This document shows, one piece after another, positions 43,148 to 56,272 of a DNA stretch of 64,000 nucleotides. The stretch's first letter is position 1; every line of letters starts with the position of its first letter. The DNA comes from Brachionus manjavacas (Eukaryota; Rotifera; Eurotatoria; Ploima; Brachionidae). The notes beneath the pieces are model-generated. The model did no database searches and had not been told where the DNA came from. It saw only the letters and a list, made by a program, of their open reading frames with translations. The DNA is taken from assembly GCA_019054805.1 (NCBI GenBank), contig JAHQIY010000034.1, positions 186,001-250,000 on the forward strand. The letters run 5' to 3'. Position numbers and translations under genes: made by a program.

Positions 43148-43917
43148 ATCTACAAATTTATAATCGATTATTAAGAATTTTTTTCGAGTTTTAATTTTAG
43201 TAATTTGAAGCTTTGAAATATTTTTTTCTAGAATTCATCTAACACTATCTTTTTTATATTTGAGCAAGTCAATAAAATTCAATAAAAATTAAAAATGAGA
43301 AATTTTTTGATTTACAATCTGAAATTTTAATAAATAATGAATAATTATGCAATGTTATATGAAAAATTTTTGAATTGAAATTTATTTTGTCTTTTAATTT
43401 TTGAATATTTGTCAATTAATTGAAATCTAAATAAAGAAAAGTTAAGCAATATTTTATTTATTAATTTTATTCTCTGACGAATTTTCTATAGACAAAAAAT
43501 TAAATAGTCCTGATTTAATTAGTTTCAATTAAAATATCAATATTTGATTTAGAAATATAACTTTCATTTTTATTTAATCAAAAATAAAAAAATTATCTGG
43601 TCCAATACATTAAGATTAAGCTGAAATTTAATATAAACAAAGAATTAATCGATGTAACTTTCTGAAATTTTTACGTCTTTACAAATGTTTCATTTGAGCG
43701 GTAAGGGTAAATAAAAAATTTTCATAAATCGATTTAACAGATAAGAATGAATTTAAGAAGAACGAAATATTATTTTCACCATACCAAGGTATTTTTCAAT
43801 TCGTGACTTAACAGTATTTTTTTATTTTGTAAAAAGTTATAGAAGCAAAATAATCTAAAGCTAAATATATAATTAAGTAAAGCTTTCAATTTTTTTAATC
43901 AAAATTCAAATATGATG
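43148..43917. other. Upstream region of WDR7
   Basis: AT-rich DNA between the WDR7 start codon and a LINE fragment. It should contain the WDR7 promoter. No TATA-type element or repeat that I would assign with confidence. Confidence 0.5.
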
Positions 43918-45240
43918 TTTTAGATGAGCTGGATTTATTAATAAAAACAAAATCACCTGGCATAGATAATGTTCATCCTTACGTATTACGCGAGTGTATG
44001 GAGCCACTGTCGTCATTGGTATACAAAATATCGTTTACATTAGGCCAGATACCATCAACTTGGAAAAAAGCAAATGTTTGCCCTATTTATAAACAAGGTA
44101 TTAAAAGTAAACCGTTAAATTACAGACCAGTATCGCTGACATCTGTACCAGGTAAGGTAATGGAAAAAATTGTGAAAAGACTTATGGTTCAACACCTTGA
44201 TACGAACAATCTGCTATCAATCCACCAACATGGCTTTATTAGAGGAAAATCGTGCCTAACGAACCTGCTTGAAAATATTAATATAGTAACAGAAGCAACA
44301 AACCGTGGTATATTTTAATGATATGCCAGAAAAGCTACATCACTTTTGTAAGTTGTTCGCCGATGATAGCAAACTAATAGCCATTATCAAGAACAATCTT
44401 TATAGAAAGATACTGCAAGATGACTTGAATAAATTGGTAGAATGGGTAGATGAGTGGCGAATGGTCTTCAATTTTGATAAAGGCAAGGTTATGCGAGTAG
44501 CTATTAGAAAAAAAAAAGATGATCAAGTCGATTACATATTTTTGATGAATCATTTTCGGAAAGAGATCTCGGAGTCCAAATGAAGTCCAATCTAGAGTGA
44601 GACGATCAATGTAGGCTAGCAGCTATGAGGGGCAACACAGCACTTGCTACAATTCACAAAACATTTAAATCAATGGGTGTCATACTTCTTAGCTCATTGT
44701 ACAAGACTTATGTAAGACCACATTTGGAATATGCTGTACAAGCGTGGTGTCCTTACAAAAGCAAGGCCCTTTTTTGTCTTGAAATTGTACAAAAAAGGGC
44801 TTCGAAGTCAATACATCATCTCAGGCAAATGACTTATGAGTAGAGATTAAGCAAATTTAGGCTGCAAAAATTGTCTGAAAAGGAGAGAAAGAGGAGACAT
44901 GATACAGATGTTTAAATTCGTCAGAGGCTACAATAAAGTAAATTGGTTTCATTCAAAAATGCCTGCCAACTCACTAACGCAGACTGAACTGGCTGAGTCC
45001 ATTAGAGATGGTCCACGTGGCTTAAGCCAGCAGCGAACAAATTCCAGAAAAAGAGAAAACTTTTTCACAAATAGAGTGGTGAAAGGATGGAACAAACTGC
45101 AAACTCAAATTTGTGAATCCAGAACGGTTAATGGTTTTAAAAATAAGTTCGACAAAGCGCAAACAATATAGGAGTCTACTGTCTCTAAGCTTCCTAAATG
45201 ACCAAACGTGGGCCAGTTACTGTAGTACTAATATATTATT
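43918..45240 (+). pseudogene. Non-LTR retrotransposon reverse transcriptase, internally deleted
   Basis: CR1/Jockey-type RT pieces in order: DELDLLIKTKSPGIDNVHPY (~43,920), IPSTWKKANVCPIYKQG, LNYRPVSLTSVPGKVMEKI, HQHGFIRGKSCLTNLLENI (to 44,315), then immediately YFNDMPEKLHHFCKLFADDS (44,308 on, with the catalytic ADD), LVEWVDEWRMVFNFDKGK, SLYKTYVRPHLEYAVQAWCP (44,700) and a C-terminal tail to 45,171. The palm segment with the first catalytic aspartate and the GVPQGS block (about 100 residues) is gone at 44,310, and the join shifts frame. Downstream ~70 bp look like a LINE 3' end (TATTATTATGATTATGA). Confidence 0.85.
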
Positions 45241-45426
45241 ATGATTATGACTTCAATTTTTAGGACTGCACAAAAGCTGGGATCAATAATAGCGATTTAT
45301 ATTTCATAAAAATAAAAAATAAAATGCATCTTAAAAAATATATTTAAAAACTATAAAAATTAATTTTATTGATAATTTAAATAATTAATTCAACTTCTTT
45401 AGGAGTTTTTTGTTTGTTATTTTTAA

Positions 45427-48400
45427 TCAACTAATTTGTTGAATGGAATTCACATAACCGATTTGGATAAATATTTCTTTTAAAATGTTTCTTATTTCAA
45501 GCTTTAAGTTCTGTGAAAGAATATCGCATAATTTACGGTATAAAAACGATGAAAATATTTTAAATTTTTTCGAATCTAATTTATAAGTTTTTGTTAACAT
45601 CATAAGAATTAAATTGTCCCACATTTCTCTATGATTTTCAGAATCGATAATTGAATAATAGTCTAATGAACTCTGACATACACTTTAAAAAAAATTAATT
45701 AAAAACAATTTTTTTTTTTAACTCTTACTTTAATAGTCTTATTTGGACTATCGACCAGAATTCTTTCCTTGATTCGTCATTAAACATCTTAAATAATATG
45801 CGTAAAATGCAAGCTAAGCTTTGAGTCTCATGATTTAGAAGATTCGGTTTTTCTTTTCCATTAAATCCTTAAAATTTAAAAATTATTTTATTAAAGTTAT
45901 ATATTTTTTTCTATAATTATATATTTTATAATTATAAAATATAAGTTTATAAGTTTATGAAGTTTATTATAGAAAAATTTGAAAAATGATTTTAAACTGT
46001 AAAATTAATTCTAAAAAATTTAAAGACTGAAAAAAAAGCAACAAAAATAATACCAGCTTTCCATAGAACATTGCGCTGTTCATGATTACAATTGAATTTA
46101 CGTGAGAACTCGAAGGATCTTTCCAAACAGTCGACTAGATTGAGTAATTGTTCATTTTTTAAATGCAAATACATTCCATATTGATCATGAAAAAAAATCT
46201 CGCCACCAAATTTTTTATTTGAATCGTAAGTAGGAGGAGATGAAAGAGCCTTGGTAATAAAAGTTCAAATATTAAAAATTAAATATTTAATAATAAATTC
46301 GTTTTCTATTAAACGAAAATGGAGTAATTTTACAAATTTCTTTTTTTAAAAGCTAATTTGTAATTTTTTTCTAATTTTTATGATCACTTATTTAAAAATT
46401 ATACTCAATTACTTAAAATTTTATCAGTTTCTAAAATAAATTCTACTCATTTTTTAATTTTTAAAAGTTAATCATCTGGTTCTTTGGATTTTTTTAATTT
46501 TTTCTATTTTTTTTTGAGTCGACTCTCGTTAATCTGATAACTTAAGTTTATCTTTCCAGGCCTATGCTCAATTTTGCTTAGATTGGCAAATTTTAAATGA
46601 AAGAAAATGAACGAGGTAGTGAAAAAATCTTCAAACAAAGATTACCTTTTTTGGAAATCTATGTAACTTTGGTAAATAGGTGTATCAATATATTGTGTAG
46701 CTAGAAACGAATGCTTAAAAAATGTTGATATTTGATTCGTTTCTAGTTAGTAAAATAAACTTTAAATATATATTGATTTGATATTAAAAAAATATCAAAG
46801 TGACTTTCTTTATTTAAAGATTTTTTATTTAATTTCATTTTATAATTACAATAAAAACTACGTTTACAAAATTATGATTACTCAATAAAATAAAATCATT
46901 GTTAATTTAATGGACAATGAAAGTGAGCTTATATATCATTTTAGAGAAAAAATGAAAAAAATTAATGGAATATTTTAATTGAAAAAAAATAATATGTAAC
47001 ATTTTTTACATATAAATATCTTTATGGATTAAATTTTTGTGTTTGGATTACAAAATGTATTCATTGTAAAATTGACATTGCAAAAGTGTAATGTTTCAAA
47101 TATTTTGGTGAAAAAGAACGGATTTAATTTATATTTGAAAATCTGAAAAAAAAAATTTGAAAATTCTTTTTTAAACTTAAAACTTAAATTAAAAAATATA
47201 AAAAAATTTAAAAAGAAATTTGTTTTTTTTAATCTTTTACTCAAAACTGAAATAAAAAGAATTCATTTATTTTAAATTTTGCTTTCATTTGGTTTAAAAT
47301 TAATGATTTTTGTGTAAGATGATAAAGCATACTCAAGATTTTCAATAAAAATATAAAAATTTAACTACATTGGTTTTTGTTAGAAAAGAACAATATTCTG
47401 GATTTATTTTTAAAATAATTTGGACAAGTCTGATCCGAGATCCAAAGTGATTAATAACAAAGAATTCGAGTCGAGTATTTTAATAGAAAAAATTGACTAG
47501 ATACCTGAGCCGCAGCAATAAACTTTGCATCTTCTTTTTTACTGGTGGTGGGATAAAATATGATATTATCAATAGTTTGTATCAGCTCTAATTGAACTAT
47601 GCACTTGATGACAAAAGTTTGAAATGTTTTATTTTCTAAATCGACGCTCAAATTTGTATTCGGTATTTTTGTTCGAGTATTGTCCGAGTAACCACTTTTT
47701 AGATTTTCCATCATCGAAGATTTTTGAAAATTTATTACGTTTTTTTCGGTATTATTTAAACTGGGAGTCCATGTAAGAAGTCTTGAGAAAAAATCTTAAT
47801 AATTTTCAATTAGTTAAGCAAATATTCTTACTCTAGAGGAATAGTTGAGCTAAAAATTTCTGAAAGACAATCGCAGGTTTTTCTCCAAACTTCATCTGAA
47901 AACTTTTCTCCATTTGTAATCACAAAATTTTCCAAACAGTTAATGCCTGATCGAGCAAGTTGTTCGTTGTCTTGTTTGACGCACCATTTTAAATGAGTGT
48001 ACAATTCATCTACAAGAATGGAACTAATTGTTTCATAATATTGTGAAAATACATCAATTATGGCATAGAGAGCATGATTACAGGTTGTTGTCATCCATTC
48101 ATTTTTCTAAAAAATTTAAATAATTTTTTTTAAGATTTAACTTTTAAATGATCTATTAAAGATTATTTTTATTCTGTCTTTTAGAAAATTTCTTTTTACT
48201 CAAGATTTTTTTTTTATTTTGCTTTTAAATTTAATTAACTTTAACAACAAAAAATATGAAATAATAAATTAAAAAAAAATTAGATTAGTTATTAGATAGA
48301 ATTTTAGAGAATTGTCATATTCAAAATTTTTGAAAAATACAAGTCTTAAATGGATTTTTGAATTGATATTATATAAAATTAGAGCCTTATATTAAAATAG

Positions 48401-51400
48401 AGAAATTGTAACATCTTCTCTTGCTTATTAAAATAACAATCTGACTAAACAACAATATAAAATGATTTAAAAAAAATAACCTCTACTTGGGCCTCGGGCA
48501 GTTTCATGTTGTCGAAAATTCGAAACACAATATTAAACAAGTCCTTCCACCATTGAGTCCTGAAGGTTTCTCCATAGGTTTTCATTATTTCAAACATAAC
48601 AGTCAAGCCTCTCGTGCGCACATCAAGCTTGCATCTATTTATGATGCAAGACAATTCGAATAAAATGGGAAACCAGCCTTTCATCCATACTAAATCACTT
48701 TCTGGTATGTTTTTCAAGTCATCAAATCCCTGATCTATAAAAGCTTTTGGTTTTTCTGCAACAAATACAGCGCAATTACGAATGTGTCCAATGGCCTCAA
48801 TTGAGATATCGGGCGATGAAGAGTTACATGCGAATTCGGATAAACATTTAATGGCATCTTGGAATGAATCAATTAAATTCATGAAATACTTTTCAACATA
48901 ATTCCGGATTATTTCAGTTACAATATCAAACGAATAGTTTAAAATGCGTTCATTGTTCTGAGAAGCCGCTAGATGAAAAACTCCGAATACATTTTTCCAT
49001 CCGGACTTAATATTTTGAGCCTGTGATTTAACCATTTGAGCGATACACTGTAAAACCATGTCTCTTATAGAAAAAGACGAGTTCCGTTTCATTATGTGCT
49101 CGAACGGCTTCAAAAAATCTTTTTGGAATCGAAAATTTGCAAATTCGCCCTTTTCCAAAAATTTCATTGTAAGCTGTCGCAACGAGTCTATTGCGAAAAA
49201 AGCGATCTCTTCGTTTGAGCTACAGCCGGCCTTATTAAAATGTTCTCCAAGAATGTTCCAAATCCTGGTCCATTGCAGTCTAATTCGGCCCATATTATAA
49301 TACGAAATTTCAACAATCTTTTGTAAGCTGTACATTCTGGGTGGACTATACGTAAGCTCATCTTCTGAAACAAAACACAACCACTTAACAAATTCGACAA
49401 TTCCGTCGCCATCAAGCTTAGTTGATCCTGTAAAAATACGATCAACGGCTACGATAACACTTTGAGTCAACGAGTCACCAATATGAATTTGAATATTAGC
49501 TAATGGTTTTGATTCTAAGCTCTCTTGTGAATAAAAAAATATTTGTAAATTAACAAAAAAGTTTGAGTTTTAAAAGTGATTGAGATTTGTGAGATATTGA
49601 AATTGTATACAAATTTAACCAAAATTATTCCCTTGAAACTGAAACATTCACATTTTATGACATACTTGAAAAAAACATATTTTTAACTTATTCTAGTTCT
49701 AAATTTTTAACATTTTTTTTTTCCTTTTTTATAATGAAAAGAGTTTAAAAATGCGTGCCATACTGCAGAGATATTTTTAAGATTTTTTCCCCCTCGGCGG
49801 TTTTTGAACCACCGATCCCGTGCTTGCATGACTAACACGCAAACCATTCGGTTATATAGGCTCTATTTGATACATGATAGATACATAATTATTTTCGGTC
49901 GCAAGCAGAGTTGTTTTTAAAAGTCATAAAAGTTTTAAGTCTTTTGAAAATTTATAAACTAATACAAATATAAAAAAAATTTTATATATTTTTCCGGCAC
50001 CTTTTTGAGTGACCACTCCAATCTACAGAGTCTTAATAATACATTGGTTTGAGCGTTTGACGGCTCTTTGTAGTAATTTTGAATACGACAATGATGTCGA
50101 AGAGAGTAGCTGATGGCCCTTTTTTAGTTTAATTAAATGACAAAAAATCAAATTTTGAATTAACAAATTTTTGTATCTTTTTGGTATATTTATTTTTTTT
50201 AGACATGTCATAAAAATGAATATTTCAAAAATCCAATTTAAAAAACTACTTTTCATTTCACACAAATTTTATATATTTCATGTCTTTTATGTCACTAAAC
50301 TTGCACAAATACGCTCAAAAATAAAGTTTAAATTTATGAACAAAGTTTAATGAATAACTTAATCAGATCTTAACATATAAATTTTTATTTTTTTGTATAT
50401 TCGAGTCTTAAAAAAAATTTTTCTTCAAAATTAATTGAATTTAAGAATTTTTTTCTGCTATAAACTAATACCATGTGATAATATCCTGTACCCTATTGTC
50501 ACATGTCCCGAATTCTATGAATTTCCTTGATTTTGAAAAGCTTAATTTTTATTAACACATTCAAATTAAACTTGCTTGCTTCTCGTTTATTTATTTCTAC
50601 AGTATGTCTAGAAAGTTTAGAACATTACTAAAAAAGATTTTTTTTTTTATTATCGATTTACATATAATGTTAACTATACCATCTTAAAGATAATTTTATT
50701 AGCTTTCTTTTGATATATAGATTCCAGACCCATTTAAAAAAAACAAAATAAAATTTAACAACAAAAAAATAGTCTACAAAGTTTAGAACAATTATTTTAT
50801 CCTAAAATTTTACCACACCTTGACAATCCTTGGCCATTTTTTTTTCACACAATGCTTGGAATGTCTTTTCATACTGTTTGCTTGCACTTTTTAAGTTTGA
50901 TTTATTATTTTTGGATTTTAAAATCGGTCATTTTATTTAGTTGTACCATTTTGGCGTTTTTTCAATAAAAATGGGCTAAACCCTGGTTGAACCCGAAAGC
51001 TTACCAGTCAAGATGAGTCGTACATTTTTAGAAAGGTCAGAATCAATCCTACTACAATCTATACACAGCTAGCCCCTGATTTTAGTTCTAAATTTCCAAA
51101 TGTTACTGTTAATAAAGACACTGTAAGGAAAGTTCAATTAAACAAAAAAATATAGTCGTATACTGCAATTAAAAAACCTCTTTTGACTGTATTAGATCGA
51201 TCAAAAAGGCTCAAATGGTGCAAAGAACGACAAAGATGGACTGTTAATGACTGGTCAAAAGTTGTTTTTAGCGACGAGTCTAATTTCGAATTATTAAACA
51301 GAAAATCTAGAGTGTTTGTAAAACGTTTTGCAAACGAAAAGTATCACCCCAAGTTTTGTTTACCAAATTAACAAAATAGTGGAGGTTCGGTTGGTATTTG

Positions 51401-54400
51401 GGGATGTATTAATTATAAAGGTACTGAATGCTGCTACATTTATACAGGCAGAATTAATCAATTTGTGTACATGGAAACTCTGGAAAATAACTTTTTCCCT
51501 ACAAATTGATATTTTTTGATCAAAGTCAAGACTGGATTTTTGAGCAGGATGGTGCTAGTGCACATACTGCTCACTCCGTTCGAGATTGGTTTCAAGAAAA
51601 AAAAAACAGTTCTCCAAGATCACCTGATCTCAATCCAATAGAGAATTTATGGTCATATATTGACCACAAAATGGTCAATACAAAAATTACGTCAGTAGAG
51701 CATTTAAAAAGCATTCTATTTGATGAATGATTTAAAGTTCCTAGTGAAGTAGTAAAAAACATGATTGAATCTATGCCAAAACGTGTCGCTGAGTGTATTA
51801 AAGCTAAGGTTTGGCATTTTAAATGTTAAAAAATAAATGTTCTAAATTTTGTAGAAAATTTTTTTGTGAAAAAATTTCATTCCTTTTTTTTGCGGTTTTT
51901 TTACTTCATTTTTTTTCTCTATCCTAGTTTTTGTACTTTTCCGATAAAAAAATTTTTTTAAATAAATTTCTAAAAAAAAATATCTTTTTATTTTTTTATT
52001 TAGCCACACGGCTTTCAAGAAACAAACCTTGCATAAAAAAATTTAAATGTTTTAAATTTTCTATACATATTGTATTAAGACAATCAAGCCTATGAATAAA
52101 TCATAGTCATCGCATACGGCACTTATTTCTAATTCTTTTTTCTAAAGCATTGAAATCTCCAAAATATAAAAAAATCTCCCTAAACTCAAGGAAACATTGA
52201 AAAACAAGTTTACAGTTATAAAAAATTATGTGCAAATAATTCAGAAATTAATTTAATTTTGTCTAAATTCTTAAAAAGTAATTTTCAAATATTTTCTCTT
52301 TTTTTAATTTTTTCTCATTTATTAAATGCTGATTAAATTTGAAAAATTTTAAATCTAAAACACCACTAATTATTCATTCAAACAAAATAACACGGACTGT
52401 TAAAATGCAAATTTACCTATGCTATTCATCATTACTGTTGAAACTGATGTGGACGATGGTTGTATTATGTTTTTCAAGATAGAGCTTTCTCTTGTTATAA
52501 TTGATATGGTTGATAGATAAGAATTATTCAAATTTACACTCGAATTGGTATGAGCAACATTGGAAACAGTGACACCAATCGATTGTGCCACTTCAAACTG
52601 ACTAATACACTTTAAAATCTCATACCAAGATTTGCCCAAATAATTGCCATCTGTGAGAGCTATGGTAATTAGATTCTTGAAACAGTCTACATTTTTGGGC
52701 TTCAATTCAGCTACGTTGTTCGATGAACACAAAAGTGTAAACTTGGATAGGGCTTGAATGTAAGCATCTCTCTCAAGTTCGAGATGAAATATGCACGAAA
52801 TTCGAATAGAACATCGAATGCCAGTCAAACACAACTCAACTACTGCTTGATCGTCTGAATCCTGCAATGCAATGCTGAAAGCGGCTAGAAACGGAGTCCA
52901 TGCTAGCCTGAACATTGGCATGATGTGTTCACCGTGTTTAGCAAAAGTAAAATGAGTTGGAACATGGTAGACGCTTTCCATTAGCGATCTAGCCGTCTGA
53001 GTAACTTGTTCTATTTCCATGTTATACAGTAGTTTTCTGTGTTTCTCTGATTCGGCTTTAGGCCTATTGGTATTGGCATTTAGCGTAGGCTTAACTTTGA
53101 TTTCACTCTCGGCAATTTGATCGTAGATTTTTTCCAGAAATTCCCTTGGCAGATCTTTGTTTTCATTGATGCCTCGGTTCATGTTTATGTAGGCCTCTTT
53201 GGTCATTTTTTTCTTCACACTTGCACTATGCAAGTCAGTAGCTAGCATTATTATACTAAAAGCAAGCACATAAACAGCGTCCGCACTTTCGAAGTAATAA
53301 TCTCTGATTGCATTTTTTGTGTTCTTTGCTAGTGGTGCTTGTGTGCTCGTGGCGTTGTTACACGTGCTGTTTGCAAATTTTTTGTTCAGCTCATGATAAC
53401 GAGCTGCAAATTTTTCCATGAGACGATCAATCTTTTGTGCTTCGCCTGGCAAACGAAATTTTTCCAAAAACATGCGCAATGCACTCACAATTTCCATTCC
53501 ATGAAAATCGATCAAATCAACGTACGCGTACATGACCTTGATAAAGAGAAAAAAGTCCAAAACAAAAAAATACTCAACAACAACAACAAAAATTGCCTAC
53601 TTCCTTGTTGAATTTTTCATTTTCTCCTAGAAAATCTCCAATCGCAGTTTTGTCTAATCGGTTATCTTCGAGGAAAAAATAAGCTATTTCGTGACTCGAG
53701 TGGCCGAGCAAATCATTTTCTTGTAGAAATTGGATTCCCTTTGACGGTTTCTTTCTGAACAACTCGATTCCCTTCTCCCAGAGCTCTTTTTTGCATTTAA
53801 TAATTTCAAAATCAGACGGATTGTAGCTGGCGTTAGTGTTGGAACTTGACGAATTCAACGAATTGCAGCTGTCATATGACCGAATTTTATTTGATGCATT
53901 TACACTGTCCGAATCTACTGGCCTATTTTCAGGCCCAACACTGGACTGCACATTTGGATTGGTGTACAAATCTTTTGTCCATTCGACCATACATTTGACA
54001 ATCGAAACCAAGCACTCTAGTCCTTTTAGCCGCAAACTGTTTAATTGAATTTGAGAGCAGCTCAGATCTACGGTTTGTCGGCCGAGCGCTTTTTTCGACA
54101 GCACATTTACCAAACGTGCAAAAATGTTAGTTGATTGTAAGTCACAGTCGTAGTTGATGTACAAATCGACTACACATTGGGCATTGGCGCAAATATGAGT
54201 CAATGCCTGAATAACTAGCCATTTGTGATCAAACGGACTCGTCGGCGTCTCCAGCAAAAACAAGACTATTTCGCGAAAAAAAACCTCAATTTGTTTTTTC
54301 AAATGTTGCTTGTAGTCGGCCAGCAAGGCCACAAATATGGCCAGACTTAATTCAAAAACTTCGGTTATGGGAGAAACGCCATTTTTCGAAAGAGACACGC

Positions 54401-56272
54401 ACAAATATCGCCTGATTGCGTTTATCATGTAGGACGATTCTTTGAATGACGATTTTGCATTCTGAAGCGTCGCTAGAATCAATTGCAGTGACAAAATTTT
54501 TGACTTTATGTCAATATCGTTTTTGATGTCTGGTGAATTCGAGTCTGGATTAATTTGACGAAGTGACAACTTACAAAATGCACGAAACATCAAATAAGTG
54601 TCTATTTCATGTAAATCTTCAATATTAGCAATTTCTGGATCTTTCGTTACTTGTCTAACTTGCGATTCATCTTCTTCGCAAACTGGTTTTTCTTCTCTGT
54701 TAACTGATTCATTGTGAACTGTTGTGAGCTCGGCTTCATCGCATATCGAGTCCAAAATGCTGCACATTAAGTCACAGATTTCGTAGTTGGACAGCTCAAA
54801 TTTGCTCAAATCATCGATTGAGGAGTTTAAGTTTAAATTTAATTGTTCGCATTCAAAAGTGTGCAAAATGTCCACATAATTTTGTTTGCAATGCTCCAAG
54901 TTAGATGGAATGTTGCCTTCGGCCATAATTTCATTTGATGACGTGAATTGGTCCGGGTCTTCGTTTTGAGTTGAATCATTCAAAGAGACTGTTTCGCTTC
55001 TCGAATAATTTTTCAACTCATCCAAATTAGCTTGATTGATGTTTAAATAGGCTGAATCGTTTCTTTCTGATTTCTCCCTTTTTTTTCTTTTCTGATACTT
55101 GAATATCAAAAATACAATTAGTTTCTTTTTTTCTTATTCTATCACTAAATGGAAAACTTACCGAATTTTCCAAGCGGGTAAGCACAGTATTAATAATTTG
55201 AGTCAAGGCTGCCCGCGCTGATGCTTGATTAACTAGGCTTCTACTAGATATTTGAATATTGTAACAAGTTTTTATGGGAAGAAGCAATGTTTGCTCATGA
55301 ACTTCTATATGAGGTGATGTTAAAATGGTCAGTAATGACTAAGAATTTTAGAATTAAACAAATAAATTTAATTTAAATAATTTTACTCGATTAACAATTC
55401 TAACTTAAATCTCTAATGTTTCACAAAGCAAAAAATAATTGATTAATTTGAAAATTAATTTTTTATATACTTTTTGAAATCGAAATAAAATAGAAAACAA
55501 AATATGAAAATTTAGTTATTAACCGAGTGAGGCATTTTTTTAAGAAATACCTTTATTATTTGTAGTTGTACTGAGTCATCGATATCTGGTCCATCAAAGC
55601 ATAAGCAAATTGTTTTTATCAATCTCTGAATTAACTGCTGTTTGGTTATTGTTGAATTAGGAGACATTTTTGTCGTTTCAAATAGATATCCATGTGCCAC
55701 TAATTTCTTTTTTAAAGATATTAAACAATTTAAACAAATTAACTGCAGTTACCTGAATACAGTCTAAGGAAGTTTCGATTATTTTAGAGGATCTGCATTT
55801 AAGCACAAGTTCAAATGGAACAAAATATTTTTCAACATCATCAATTTCAATAAATCTTGTTTCCGAATTCGCTTTCGCTTCATTTTTAAATTCAGCTAAA
55901 AAAATGTTTGATTTAATTTTTTTATTTTTTAAACAGAAGCTAAGAATAAATTATGTAACCTAAATCTTTTTTTTTTTTCGCTTATTTAGAAAGAGTTTTT
56001 TTAAATTATTCCAAAGAATAATCTAAAGATTCAAATAGCTAATGAAGACAAAAAAAGACTTTATCTGTCATAAATATCAAGATAAACAATAAATAAAAAC
56101 ATATTTAAAAAGTATAAGACAGATATATTTGATTACTTAGAGCGGTCTCACATTGCTTCCTCAATTGGCTATTATACGATTTTTTCATTTCTTTGTCCCC
56201 TATTATTTTTTCCAGAGCTCTTACCAGGAATACATTGGCTGAATGGGTTCCATTTGAATGATTTGCAAGCAT
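45427..56272 (-). CDS. ARFGEF1/2: BIG1/BIG2 Arf guanine-nucleotide exchange factor, complete 12-exon gene
   Basis: Sec7-family factor that loads GTP on Arf1/3 at the trans-Golgi and endosomes. Exons (minus, 5' to 3'): 56272-56137, 55895-55753, 55706-55551, 55338-55162, 55097-53601, 53536-52417, 49523-48481, 48106-47832, 47781-47505, 46249-46054, 45867-45729, 45682-45427. All GT-AG, phase continuous, 1,804 aa (human 1,785-1,849). N-terminal DCB region (exons 1-4), HUS box NYDCD (~519), Sec7 domain (~634-855) with [20 protein letters not shown] carrying the glutamic finger (~E735), then HDS regions with [20 protein letters not shown] and [19 protein letters not shown]. Sec7 has an extra ~20-residue Asn/Thr-rich insert after RYHELNK. 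The 2.9-kb and 1.25-kb introns hold mobile DNA. AATAAA (minus) at about 45,365 follows the stop. Confidence 0.97.
47034..47330. mobile_element. Decayed MITE related to the WDR7 intron element
   Basis: TTTTTGTGTTTGGATTACAA and AATGTTTCAAATATTTTGG at 47,034-47,105 match the left end of the element at 37,784 with many changes. TTTCATTTGGTTTAAAATTA with TTTTTGTGTAAGATG near 47,284-47,320 matches its interior (38,220-38,255). The right terminal repeat is missing. Lies in the 1.25-kb ARFGEF intron. Confidence 0.6.
49789..49865 (-). ncRNA. tRNA-like SINE fragment or tRNA pseudogene
   Basis: Minus strand has an A-box-like stretch (ATAACCGAATGGTTTGCG) and a B-box-like T arm (GGTGGTTCAAAAACCGCCG) at tRNA-like spacing, with CGTG...CACG able to form an anticodon stem. 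The acceptor ends do not pair and the anticodon loop is too large. A true tRNA is therefore unlikely and a tRNA-derived SINE head fits better. Lies in the long ARFGEF intron. Confidence 0.5.
50600..52072 (+). mobile_element. Tc1/mariner transposon in ARFGEF intron
   Basis: 1,473 bp. Ends CAGTATGTCTAGAAAGTTTA and, at the right, AAATTTTCTATACATATTG, imperfect inverted repeats of ~28 bp, flanked by TA on both sides (50,598-50,599 and 52,073-52,074). A second, subterminal inverted pair lies inside: AGTCTACAAAGTTTAGAACA near 50,772 and TGTTCTAAATTTTGTAGAAA near 51,838. Encodes a broken transposase. Plus strand, opposite to the host gene. Confidence 0.88.
51090..51830 (+). pseudogene. Tc1-type transposase, broken
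   Basis: Pieces in order: [13 protein letters not shown] (~51,110), [20 protein letters not shown] then FSDESNF with the first catalytic D (51,183-51,371), [20 protein letters not shown] (~51,385, another frame), [18 protein letters not shown] with the second D and [12 protein letters not shown] with the glutamate (51,506-51,730). Thirty residues separate the second D from the E, against 34 in Tc1 proteins, probably through decay between QEKKN and SPRSP. The stop near 51,155, the frame changes around 51,370 and 51,510 and the stop at 51,728-51,730 make it inactive. Confidence 0.85.

Noticed and set aside
49058-49445. Frames overlapping ARFGEF exon 7 in other phases or strands
   Set aside because: The exon encodes clear BIG-family sequence on the minus strand in phase; the others are incidental.
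49789-49865. Functional tRNA gene
   Set aside because: Acceptor ends do not pair and the anticodon loop is oversized, despite good A- and B-box-like segments.
53836-54048. 70-codon plus-strand frame in ARFGEF exon 5
   Set aside because: Antisense shadow of conserved coding sequence.
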